64,000 bases of DNA from Parapedobacter sp035556095 (GCF_035556095.1 NZ_DATMFT010000021.1:434001-498000); one strand, 5' to 3'. Shown: positions 54,568 to 60,520, counted from the stretch's first letter. Numbers and translations are program-made. Notes: generated by a model not told the origin, from the letters alone.

Positions 54568-55510
54568 TGAGTTTTTTGATTAGGTGCTTGCTGTTGCAAT
54601 GCTTTGCCCAACCGTTGTAAGCTGCTATCGATGCGCGGTTCGGTCGTTTTGCGAGCATGCGAGCGAAGCGTTGTTTAATTGATTTGCGTAGTAATGTGTG
54701 GTGGTGGTAGTGTATGTATCCGAAAACGTCGATGCCGCGCTTAGCGACTGGGAACACCTGGTAGTTGCCTTTTACCTGAAGGTTGAGTTTTTCGCGTAGG
54801 TATGTGCGCACTTTGGCCAGTATGGTATGAAGCTCGGTTTTGCTTGATGACAGGAACACCATATCATCGGCGTAGCGGAAGTAGTGCTTGACGCCGAGAT
54901 TTTCTTTTACCCAGTGGTCGAAGTATGTGAGGTACAGATTGGCGAGGTACTGACTGAGGTAATTGCCGATGGGTAGGCCGGGAGCGCTATCGATGATTTC
55001 ATCGAGAATGTTGAGCATGTCCTGGTCTTTGATTTTCTTCCGGATGATGGTTTTAAGGATGCCGTGATCTACCGACGGATAATACTTGACGATATCCAGT
55101 TTGAGGCAGTAGGTTGTTTCGCTTTGGTTTTTGAGGGCTTTACGCAGCCTGTACGATGCTTTATGAACGCCGCGGCCTTCGATGCAGCTGTAGGTGTCTG
55201 CGGTGAACGTGGACACCCAAATGGGCTTCATGACGTTGACGATGGCGTGGTGTACGATACGGTCCGGGAAGTATGGCAAGCAATAGATGGTGCGCTCCTT
55301 TGGATCGTGGATGGTGGCGGTAACGTATGGCGATGTGCGATACGTTTTGTCCATCAGTATGTTTTGCAATGCCATAAGGTTCATGTCGGGATTTTGCCGG
55401 TGCTTGATCACGCCGGGCTGTTTGCTTTTTCCCAGCGACGCTTGGCGGTCGGCCGCTTCCAGATTATGGATGTTGTATACTTGCTCGTATAGGTTGGAAT
55501 GCCTTTTCAT
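54392..55510 (-). CDS. DGR reverse transcriptase
   Basis: 372 residues. RT motifs: YCLKLDIVKYYPSVDH with catalytic Asp139; the DGR-type motif 4 IGNYLSQ (181-187), where group II and retron RTs have QGxxxSP; and the catalytic YADD (213-216) in HYFRYADDMVFL. Thumb-like segment KGNYQVFPVAKRGIDVFGYI, then NGWAKHCNSKHLIKKL, where family members end. The last 58 residues are out of keeping: they are the shifted frame of the overlapping gene (54265-54567), so the effective C-terminus may lie near residue 314. No maturase or endonuclease domain. It copies the template RNA with adenine infidelity. Confidence 0.93.
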   Translation of the reverse strand: MKRHSNLYEQVYNIHNLEAADRQASLGKSKQPGVIKHRQNPDMNLMALQNILMDKTYRTSPYVTATIHDPKERTIYCLPYFPDRIVHHAIVNVMKPIWVSTFTADTYSCIEGRGVHKASYRLRKALKNQSETTYCLKLDIVKYYPSVDHGILKTIIRKKIKDQDMLNILDEIIDSAPGLPIGNYLSQYLANLYLTYFDHWVKENLGVKHYFRYADDMVFLSSSKTELHTILAKVRTYLREKLNLQVKGNYQVFPVAKRGIDVFGYIHYHHHTLLRKSIKQRFARMLAKRPNRASIAAYNGWAKHCNSKHLIKKLNDQFQGLKHQGRNERLCRQEDGNNRYPEHRNHSTRLEGRKEHHQTRTGPKLPSPIVRT

Positions 55511-55619
55511 TGCCTCTGTTTTAGTCGGTCATCTTCCCTCGCCGTGGCGGGTACCAATGCCCTTTGAAACCTGTGATTTTTTACCGTGCGGGTAGGGTGT
55601 GCGCCATCCAAGTGTATCA

Positions 55620-55696
55620 GATGTGGGACGCGACATTCGAATTCGAGTTATCGTAGTTGTAATCGTTGAACGAAAAACCGCGGGCCGAACGCGCCG
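55620..55696 (-). repeat. DGR template repeat (TR), 77 bp
   Basis: It lies in the 207-bp gap between the target and RT genes. Read on the coding strand in the target frame it spells FSFNDYNYDNSNSNVAS, dense in AAC/AAT codons, which is typical of DGR templates. It aligns with VR1 over 77 bp and with VR2 over about 70 bp. Of the 16 coding-strand adenines, 13 differ in VR1 and 8 in VR2, and no other position differs in VR1. A palindrome (55691-55704, GCGCCG-GA-CGGCGC) sits at its 5' edge. Confidence 0.94.
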
Positions 55697-55717
55697 GACG
55701 GCGCACCACCTTTTTTC

Positions 55718-56575
55718 TTATCCGTTTATGTAGCGGTCGTAAATGCCTATGTGAGTTTTGCCCATGAATGTTGCTTTTTCGCTCGAATCAACGGTGAGGC
55801 GGGACGCGACACACGAAACCGAGTAAGCGCAGCGGTAATCGCCGAACGAAAAACCGCGGGCCGAACGCGCCGAATTAAACCACGGATAGTAGTCGTAGTC
55901 GCCTTTCTGCCCTTGACGGATGGCTTCTGCGATGACTTCGAGCTCTTTGCCGGCACGCTGTTGGTCGGTGTCGAACTGGGTGCGGTAGTTGAACTGCTCG
56001 ATGGTTTCGCCGCGGTACTCGAGGGCTTTTTCGACCGACACGATATCCTTCCAATGCAGTGATTTGTTTGGCTTGATGCTGGTGTTATCGCTGTTTGGAA
56101 GTGTGAGGGGTGCGGTGTAATACTCTTCGAAAACCGGGAGGAACTTCTTGACGGCATCTTTGAAGTTGTCGAGGTCGAGAAACGCGAGGCGGGACGCGAC
56201 ATACGAATCCGAGTAATCGTAGTAGTAAGCGTCGAACGAAACACCGCGGGCCGAATCCATCCAAAACCATCCCCAGTATTTGCGCTGCTCATTGTCATCC
56301 CAATCGGGTGTTTGGCCTTCGTTATACGCGCGGGCAATGTATTCGAGTTTCAGCTCTGTTACGAATCTTGGGGGGAGAAGCTTCGATTCGTTGATGAATT
56401 GGATAGGCTTGATGCCCAGCTCGTCGAGTACATCGTCGAAATCAAAGATTCGATCTCGGACGTTACCGGTGAATACTTTCTTGCCGAAAAGGTTTTCGAG
56501 CAATGCTTTGCCTTTTTGGTTGGCTTCATTGTGTGCGGCCAATGCGTTTTGTTTGGTTACCTTTAATTCTTCCAT
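55718..56575 (-). CDS. DGR target protein with two diversified domains (C-type-lectin-like)
   Basis: 285 residues. It contains two copies of one domain: residues about 75-153 (LEYIARAYNEGQTPDWDD, KYWGWFWMDSARGVSF, ASRLAFLDLDNFKDAVKKFL) and about 211-282 (LEVIAEAIRQGQ, YDYYPWFNSARSARGFSF, ASRLTVDSSEKATF). Each has a variable repeat at its lectin-loop position: residues 115-125 and 245-255. The bracket of Tyr/Trp-Pro-Trp-Phe and (V)xSRL on either side is the frame I know from Bacteroidota DGR targets with a CLec fold. Residues 1-70 form a helical N-terminal part. No signal peptide or membrane helix. It is not next to the tail genes, so its place in the virion or host cell is unknown. Confidence 0.88.
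   Translation of the reverse strand: MEELKVTKQNALAAHNEANQKGKALLENLFGKKVFTGNVRDRIFDFDDVLDELGIKPIQFINESKLLPPRFVTELKLEYIARAYNEGQTPDWDDNEQRKYWGWFWMDSARGVSFDAYYYDYSDSYVASRLAFLDLDNFKDAVKKFLPVFEEYYTAPLTLPNSDNTSIKPNKSLHWKDIVSVEKALEYRGETIEQFNYRTQFDTDQQRAGKELEVIAEAIRQGQKGDYDYYPWFNSARSARGFSFGDYRCAYSVSCVASRLTVDSSEKATFMGKTHIGIYDRYING
55796..55872 (-). repeat. DGR variable repeat 1 (VR1, C-terminal domain)
   Basis: The region aligns without gaps to the TR at 55620-55696 (offset 176). All 13 differences are at TR adenines on the coding strand. It encodes residues 236-261, changing the template NDYNYDNSNSN to GDYRCAYSVSC. Only three of the 16 template adenines are unchanged, which indicates a heavily mutagenised copy. 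The downstream (3') boundary is GTCGCGTCCCGCCTC. Confidence 0.94.
56186..56255 (-). repeat. DGR variable repeat 2 (VR2, N-terminal domain)
   Basis: It aligns to TR 55620-55689 (offset 566). Eight of nine differences are at TR adenines. The ninth (55676 to 56242, TTT to GTT in the coding strand) is not, and lies at the 5' end of the alignment, so the retrohoming tract probably does not reach it. It encodes DAYYYDYSDSY at residues 115-125. Homology stops 7 bases earlier than in VR1. Confidence 0.9.
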
Positions 56576-56577
56576 GA

Positions 56578-56694
56578 TTATTTGTTTTTGATTTTTCGGG
56601 GTTTATAAAAAATGAATGCTGCGATGAGGGCTATGCCGACGGCATTGCCAAGGAGCCAGTCTCGAACGGTGGGGTCTTGAAATAGATCACGCAT
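56578..56694 (-). CDS. Small single-TM protein coupled to the DGR target gene (38 aa)
   Basis: I translated this by hand: ATG at 56694, stop TAA at 56580-56578, 2 bases before the target gene's ATG at 56575. It begins MRDLFQDPTVRDWLLGNAVG, then a membrane helix GIALIAAFIFYKP and a basic tail. It overlaps the upstream gene by 8 bases. The close packing on both sides supports that it is real. The membrane topology and place in the DGR cassette make it worth testing as a partner of the target protein. Confidence 0.55.
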   Translation of the reverse strand: MRDLFQDPTVRDWLLGNAVGIALIAAFIFYKPRKIKNK

Positions 56695-57265
56695 CGACTG
56701 TAGCCTCCATTTGTTTTGTCTGGGCCTGTTGGAATGCTTCGAGGCTTTCGTGCACGGTGATGCCTACGAGGCTCGCGTTCATCTGTTCCAATGTGGCGTC
56801 ATCCGAATTTTCCCATCCGGGAAGCAAAACGATGTCGGTACAGTCCATAAGCTGCTGTAATGCGCGGCGCATGAAGGTTTCCCATCGGGATGTTTTTGGA
56901 ATGTCAGCGCTGAACTCGTGGGGGTTCTTAGCGATGTGTCCCATGTTGCGGACGGCCTTGGTGGCTTCGCGGAAGGCAACGACGTTGCCGTGGGGAATGT
57001 TGGTGATTGGACCGGCGATGTAGACGGTTTTTTGTGTGGTTTCCATATTCTCGGTTTTTTGCTTGTAAATGGTGATGGCCACCGCGGCGATGATAAGGGC
57101 GTGGGCGATGTATAATGCGACCATCAGGGTGATGATGGTGATCGCTTCCAACGCCCTGAGCCTGTAATATTGCTCACCGGTTTCGGGGTCCGTCGCGAAG
57201 AGTGCGAGGTCGCTTTCTTTGCGGACCGGCGGAGCGGGTGGCGGTGGTGTTATGGGGCGTTTCAT
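56687..57265 (-). CDS. DUF4406 (nucleoside-2-deoxyribosyltransferase-like) protein with N-terminal TM segment
   Basis: 192 residues. The N-terminal Pro-rich stretch (MKRPITPPPPAPPVRK) is followed by a long hydrophobic helix (AITIITLMVALYIAHALIIA, about 41-65). From residue 73 the sequence is DUF4406: VYIAGPITNIPHGN, FREATKAVRNMGH and DIVLLPGWENSDDATLE. DUF4406 has the fold of N-deoxyribosyltransferases. It could start instead at 57049 (METTQKTVYIAG), with a membrane protein upstream, but the frame is continuous, so a fusion is simplest. The substrate is unknown. Confidence 0.7.
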   Translation of the reverse strand: MKRPITPPPPAPPVRKESDLALFATDPETGEQYYRLRALEAITIITLMVALYIAHALIIAAVAITIYKQKTENMETTQKTVYIAGPITNIPHGNVVAFREATKAVRNMGHIAKNPHEFSADIPKTSRWETFMRRALQQLMDCTDIVLLPGWENSDDATLEQMNASLVGITVHESLEAFQQAQTKQMEATVDA

Positions 57266-57582
57266 TTGATAAAGGTGATATCATTGAGCCTTGCGGATAC
57301 TTCGTACTTGCGTATGCCGCCATTGATGACGCTTTCGGTACTGGTGAATGCGAACCTGGCTTTGGCTTTTGTGCCGATGTGGCCGGCGGTGATGCCGAAC
57401 TTTTCGATGCGGTCACCGTAGATGCTGACGCGCCAGTGATTGTCGCGGCCTTTCTTATCTCCGAAGTCGTCTGTGTAGCCGGGTTCCATCATGATGATGA
57501 CCTGACGGCGTAGGCCGTCGCGTAGGGTTTCCGTGGGTTGAACGTCTTGGATGATGACGTTGATGGGTTCTGATTTTGCCAT
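57262..57582 (-). CDS. Small phage early protein, possibly OB-fold
   Basis: 106 residues from the ATG at 57582 (MAKSEPINVIIQDVQPTETL), which overlaps the preceding stop by one base (TAATG). The frame is open to 57753 but that part overlaps another gene. The rest is beta-rich (NHWRVSIYGDRIEKFGITAG, AKARFAFTSTESVINGGIRK), and could be a single-stranded-DNA-binding or DUF3127-like fold. No firm family. Confidence 0.5.
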   Translation of the reverse strand: MAKSEPINVIIQDVQPTETLRDGLRRQVIIMMEPGYTDDFGDKKGRDNHWRVSIYGDRIEKFGITAGHIGTKAKARFAFTSTESVINGGIRKYEVSARLNDITFIK

Positions 57583-57854
57583 TATGATTGAGTTATGGGG
57601 GTTAATACTTCGAAATCTTTGAAGGGGAAGAAGGCGGCGACCCGCTTGTTTATGATGTAATTTTCGAGGGTGAAGCCTTTGTTGCTTTCGGTTTCGTGGA
57701 TGTAGCCTTCGAAGTTCCAAGCATCTAAACACTCGGGCGATCTGTATGACCATACTTGCATGGTGATGCTTCCACCACCCCGGATTTTGTACCAGGTATT
57801 ATCGTTAATGGTTGAGCGGAAGATGATGCCTTCTTTGAGGTCTGAACGTCTCAT
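57582..57854 (-). CDS. Small phage protein of unknown function
   Basis: 90 residues (MRRSDLKEGIIFRSTINDNT). It overlaps neighbouring genes at both ends. It has a beta-rich pattern with VWSYRSPECLDAWNFEGYIH. No motif. Confidence 0.55.
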   Translation of the reverse strand: MRRSDLKEGIIFRSTINDNTWYKIRGGGSITMQVWSYRSPECLDAWNFEGYIHETESNKGFTLENYIINKRVAAFFPFKDFEVLTPITQS

Positions 57855-58195
57855 TGCGGCAACCTCCCTTCTATTTTTATGAAGCCGTATTCGTCGGCAG
57901 ATTGGTGCAAAAGGTAGCTTCCGCTGTATTCGATGTTTACGGAAACGTTAGTGCCGGCAAGTGATTTCAATTGAAAACGCAGGATATCGCCAGGACGGGC
58001 TTTATCGTAATAAAGTACTTGGCCGTATATGGTGTCACGAACGACCATATTTGTGCGGTGTAGGTATATAACGACCTCGGATGCGTGGCCGGCGGTGATG
58101 TGGTAGGTGAGCTGCTGGGGCTCGGGCTGTGGTGCGGACTTCTTGCTGCATGATATGAGCGATGCCGCGATAAATATTAAGATTAGTGGTTTCAT
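57851..58195 (-). CDS. Phage-encoded lipoprotein
   Basis: 114 residues from the ATG at 58195, giving a signal peptide with lipobox (LILIFIAASLISC, Cys at about 16) and then KKSAPQPEPQ, a Pro/Gln linker. A longer frame from 58366 would hide the signal. The mature part is a small beta domain (YHITAGHASEVVIYLHRTNM). First gene after a terminator, so it needs its own promoter or read-through. Phage lipoproteins commonly block superinfection. Confidence 0.65.
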   Translation of the reverse strand: MKPLILIFIAASLISCSKKSAPQPEPQQLTYHITAGHASEVVIYLHRTNMVVRDTIYGQVLYYDKARPGDILRFQLKSLAGTNVSVNIEYSGSYLLHQSADEYGFIKIEGRLPQ

Positions 58196-58218
58196 TTTGC
58201 CCGGATTAAGGGGTGGTT

Positions 58219-58246
58219 TAAAAAGCCCTGTTGCCACGTACAGGGC
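58219..58246 (-). terminator. Rho-independent terminator (minus strand) between regulator and early operon
   Basis: The stem GCCCTGT (58225-58231) with ACAGGGC (58240-58246) is followed on the minus strand by TTTTT (A-run at 58220-58224). It separates the 148-residue gene from the main early operon and could be a site of antitermination. Confidence 0.78.
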
Positions 58247-58311
58247 CGATATGACAGATGCTCCGAAGCTACAAGGCCATAAAGAACGGCGTGGCGGAGC
58301 TGGCCTACCTT

Positions 58312-58758
58312 TTACACACGGTTCTTTAAGTCGGGATGGTAGCGCTTGGCGTATTCCTGCTGGCACCAGTACCGGATGGGCACGACCTCATGGAGATACT
58401 TGCGATGGTAACGGCTCTTTTCGCCAGGGGCTATCCTGGCAATATTTTGATCGTGCTTGCTTACTTGCAGGATGATGACGTGGAGTTTGCTTTCCGAGTG
58501 ATCGGCCAGCATTTCTTTGAGTGCGTCGATTGCGTATTGTTCTGTCGCGTTGAGCTGACCGATATACCTGAGCGTCCACTCGCGGTGTTTGACCCAGCGG
58601 GTTAGCGTGGCGATGATGTACTTAGCCACATTGGTGTTATACAAATTGATGGCTTGCTGGGTGCTCGTTACAGGCATCGTTATGGTGCGGGTGCGGAGTC
58701 CGTTGGGCAGCTCGATGTGGAGCGTGCGGGTAGCGGTGTTTAAATGGGTGTCGAACAT
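58312..58758 (-). CDS. Phage early protein of unknown function
   Basis: 148 residues (MFDTHLNTATRTLHIELPNG), helical with basic tail (RYHRKYLHEVVPIRYWCQQE). It starts 2 bases after the stop of the Cro-like gene and ends just before a terminator, so the two are co-transcribed as the immediate-early unit. It is a candidate antiterminator or transcription regulator on position only. Confidence 0.5.
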   Translation of the reverse strand: MFDTHLNTATRTLHIELPNGLRTRTITMPVTSTQQAINLYNTNVAKYIIATLTRWVKHREWTLRYIGQLNATEQYAIDALKEMLADHSESKLHVIILQVSKHDQNIARIAPGEKSRYHRKYLHEVVPIRYWCQQEYAKRYHPDLKNRV

Positions 58759-58760
58759 GG

Positions 58761-59003
58761 TTAGTTGTTTATAATATCAGAAGTTCGCTTTTTGAGCGTG
58801 GTGACCGTTTGTCTGTTTTTCTCTGCAACATAAAGTGTTGCATTGTGCAAAGCGATTGTGTAGGTTTCACCAGAAAAAAAGTTGTAAACCGTCCGTCGGC
58901 TTATGGATTTACCCGTGAGATCTGCATAGGCTTCCATCACTTTCGGGACGTATTTGTCTGGCATTTTAGCCTTTAGCGCATTTAATTCGTCTTGTGTCAG
59001 CAT
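58761..59003 (-). CDS. Cro-like small helix-turn-helix regulator
   Basis: 80 residues from the ATG at 59003 (MLTQDELNALKAKMPDKYVP); the open frame starting at 59054 is longer but overlaps the operator array. It has a helix-turn-helix-like segment (YVPKVMEAYADLTGKSISRR) followed by TVYNFFSG. It is divergent from the repressor gene, as cro is from cI in lambda-like switches. The TGCAAC motif also appears in its coding region (58824 and, inverted, 58837). Confidence 0.65.
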   Translation of the reverse strand: MLTQDELNALKAKMPDKYVPKVMEAYADLTGKSISRRTVYNFFSGETYTIALHNATLYVAEKNRQTVTTLKKRTSDIINN

Positions 59004-59035
59004 TTTGGCATCATTTTTCTGTAGTGCAGCAACTA

Positions 59036-59124
59036 TGCAACAAATATGCAACACTATAATGAGAAATGCAACACTTAGTGATTATAAAATGCAACATTTT
59101 AAGTCGCAATTTTGCAACATGTTG
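59036..59124. promoter_or_regulatory. Operator array of the lysogeny switch (five TGCAAC repeats)
   Basis: TGCAAC occurs in direct orientation at 59036, 59047, 59067, 59090 and 59113 within the 115-bp divergent gap between the Cro-like gene and the repressor gene. The spacings are 11, 20, 23 and 23 bp, close to one and two helical turns. The last copy overlaps the palindrome CAACATGTTG at 59115-59124, next to the repressor start codon, which suggests autoregulation. Confidence 0.7.
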
Positions 59125-59499
59125 AAACACAGAGGAGAAATTTTATCGCGGGTCATTCGCGAGAAGAATGCGAAGATTGCTCCGCTCGCAAAGAAGATGG
59201 GGATTGATAGGGGAACGGTTTATCGGCATATGGATGATCCCGAGCTTTCTCTTGATTATATTACCCAGTACGGAAAGGCGCTCGATTACGATTTTTCCAA
59301 GGATTTCCCTGAAATGCTCTATGTTTTGCGGGAACCACCGGCAGAGTACGGATCAGCCAAAAGCTACGATGAATTAAAAGATGCAGCAGACTACTGGAAG
59401 GATAAATACATCGACATTTTAGAAAAGTATAATGCATTGCTGTTAAGTCGCGGAAACGGTGACAACGGCAAGACCACGTTTTCGGGCCACGGCTCGTGA
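59119..59499 (+). CDS. CI-like phage repressor (helix-turn-helix)
   Basis: 126 residues from the ATG at 59119 (MLKHRGEILSRVIREKNAKI). A canonical helix-turn-helix IAPLAKKMGIDRGTVYRHM occupies about 20-38. The C-terminal half is helical (YDELKDAADYWKDKYIDILE) and has no S24 peptidase domain, so SOS cleavage in the usual way is not expected. The open frame to 58954 runs through the operator array and is non-coding. On the strand opposite the lytic genes, it should maintain lysogeny by binding the TGCAAC sites. Confidence 0.8.
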   Translation: MLKHRGEILSRVIREKNAKIAPLAKKMGIDRGTVYRHMDDPELSLDYITQYGKALDYDFSKDFPEMLYVLREPPAEYGSAKSYDELKDAADYWKDKYIDILEKYNALLLSRGNGDNGKTTFSGHGS

Positions 59500-59545
59500 T
59501 GGGTGGCGGGTGATAATTAATCAACATAAATTTAAATGAAAAGCT

Positions 59546-60010
59546 ATGAGACAAATTCTTGTATTAATTATCGTTGGCGCAGCCATTTCAAGCTGCTCGG
59601 TTGTCGGCCCCGGAATGTACTCGGCCACCGCTATCGACTATAAGCGCTTTAACGATCAAGGTTTCTTTATTACGGAATCTAATTCTGTCAATTTTGAGTA
59701 TACTCCTATAAGTTCCGTTTCGGCACTATTCACAAATGGTTGGATTGAAAAGGAAGTGGTCGACGAGAATAAGCCGAAGAAATTAAAGAGGCACAAAGAT
59801 GACGTGTACAATACTGAAGGCCCAAAAATGAAGCAAGTCTACGTGAGAGGCACGCCGGATGGGGTAACCGATTTACTGGTAGAGGAAGCAATGAAGATGG
59901 GGGGAGATGGCATCATCAATTTTAAATATTCGGCAGAAGTTTATATAGACAAAGACGGGAATGCTAAAGTATACGGATGGAGTGCGTCGGGGATGGCGAT
60001 TAAGCGATGA
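59546..60010 (+). CDS. Lipoprotein expressed in the lysogen (YbjQ-like C-terminus)
   Basis: 154 residues with signal and lipobox (LVLIIVGAAISSC, Cys17). The C-terminal part contains VTDLLVEEAMKMGGDGIINF, then a strand-rich tail ending in SASGMAIKR, similar to the YbjQ/heavy-metal-binding domain fold. It follows the repressor by 46 bases on the same strand, so the lysogen likely expresses it. It is the last gene before attR. A role in surface exclusion or fitness of the lysogen is plausible but unproven. Confidence 0.65.
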   Translation: MRQILVLIIVGAAISSCSVVGPGMYSATAIDYKRFNDQGFFITESNSVNFEYTPISSVSALFTNGWIEKEVVDENKPKKLKRHKDDVYNTEGPKMKQVYVRGTPDGVTDLLVEEAMKMGGDGIINFKYSAEVYIDKDGNAKVYGWSASGMAIKR

Positions 60011-60013
60011 TTT

Positions 60014-60034
60014 ATCTAACTTATTATCTAAGTA
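60014..60034. repeat. Candidate integrase arm-type sites near attR
   Basis: ATCTAACTT (60014-60022) and the variant ATCTAAGTA (60026-60034) repeat the motif of the tandem 11-mers at 13077-13098. Proximity to attR and pairing with the attL-side copies suggest integrase or excisionase binding. The variant also resembles a promoter -7 element, so chance is possible. Confidence 0.4.
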
Positions 60035-60079
60035 TTTTGTAATTGATTGATTGTTAATTTATTGCCGAGGCATATAGAG

Positions 60080-60094
60080 TCCCGCTCCAGGTAC
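60080..60094. repeat. attR core (15 bp)
   Basis: Exact copy of the tRNA-Leu 3' end at 12950-12964. No other part of a tRNA is present here, as expected for the phage-derived side of an integration at a tRNA. Confidence 0.93.
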
Positions 60095-60096
60095 TT

Positions 60097-60128
60097 ACCC
60101 GCTTTACGATACCGTAAGGCGGGTTTTT
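60097..60128 (+). terminator. Original chromosomal terminator of tRNA-Leu, displaced by the prophage
   Basis: Stem ACCCGCTTTACG / CGTAAGGCGGGT around a 4-base loop, followed by TTTTTT. It starts 3 bases after the att core, so in the uninterrupted genome it would lie directly after tRNA-Leu. Confidence 0.8.
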
Positions 60129-60520
60129 TCTTTATATCCCGTTTTGCCGCATCTGTCGGGTGCGCCCTTTTTTCACTACGATTTTTGTGTTTGCCTGTAC
60201 CGTTAAGCAAACGATTATATATTACAAAAAATTTAATATTTTATATCATGGATACCCTACTTATTCGTATCAAGAAAAACGCAATTGGAGACTAGTTACA
60301 GCCCTCATCACGAAAACTAATGAATAATCTGGGTTAAAGCTTTTGTCCTCGTAAAGCCAGTAATATCATCATGTACAAGGATCTGCGAACCTCCTGAAAT
60401 AATGCGAAAATGGTGACGAGAAAACACCCTGGCAGCGGTATTCGGAAACGGCTTTGAAAAAATAAAGTGTATGGACGAAGATAATGCGCTAGGCACAAAT
60501 TTACATTGCTCGTTCCAGTG
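60129..60520. other. Non-coding host DNA right of attR
   Basis: About 390 bases without a convincing gene. A 15-codon frame at 60249 (MDTLLIRIKKNAIGD) and a few AT-rich stretches are present, but no clear RNA or repeat is seen. It may hold remnants of older genes. Confidence 0.4.

Larger units (their letters stand above)
12950..60094. mobile_element. Complete-looking integrase-type prophage, 47.1 kb, inserted in tRNA-Leu
   Basis: It is bounded by a perfect 15-bp direct repeat (the tRNA-Leu 3' end at 12950-12964 and a copy at 60080-60094), with a tyrosine integrase gene next to the left repeat. Inside are a repressor/Cro-like switch, replication and DNA-modification genes, terminase, portal, prohead protease, capsid, tape measure, tail and tail-fibre genes in sensible order, plus a diversity-generating retroelement. 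The tape measure of 1416 codons implies a tail of roughly 200 nm, so a long-tailed phage. No transposase is present, unlike Mu-like Bacteroides DGR phages. Neither a clear portal-to-tail gap nor broken core genes are seen, so it may be inducible. Confidence 0.95.

Noticed and set aside
54392..55510. RT belonging to a group II intron, retron or abortive-infection system
   Set aside because: No intron structure, maturase or endonuclease domain and no retron RNA; the TR/VR pair with adenine-specific differences identifies a DGR.
59036..59118. Short CRISPR-like array
   Set aside because: Repeats are 6-7 bases, unevenly spaced, and in a repressor/Cro gap. They are operators.
60061..60094. tRNA-like sequence at 60080
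   Set aside because: Only the last 15 bases match tRNA-Leu; no anticodon arm or D arm. It is attR, not a second tRNA gene.
12950..60094. Mu-like transposable prophage, as in known Bacteroides DGR phages
   Set aside because: No transposase genes; a tyrosine integrase and a tRNA att site are present instead.
60249..60293. 15-codon frame right of attR
   Set aside because: Too short and unsupported; noted only as part of the non-coding stretch.
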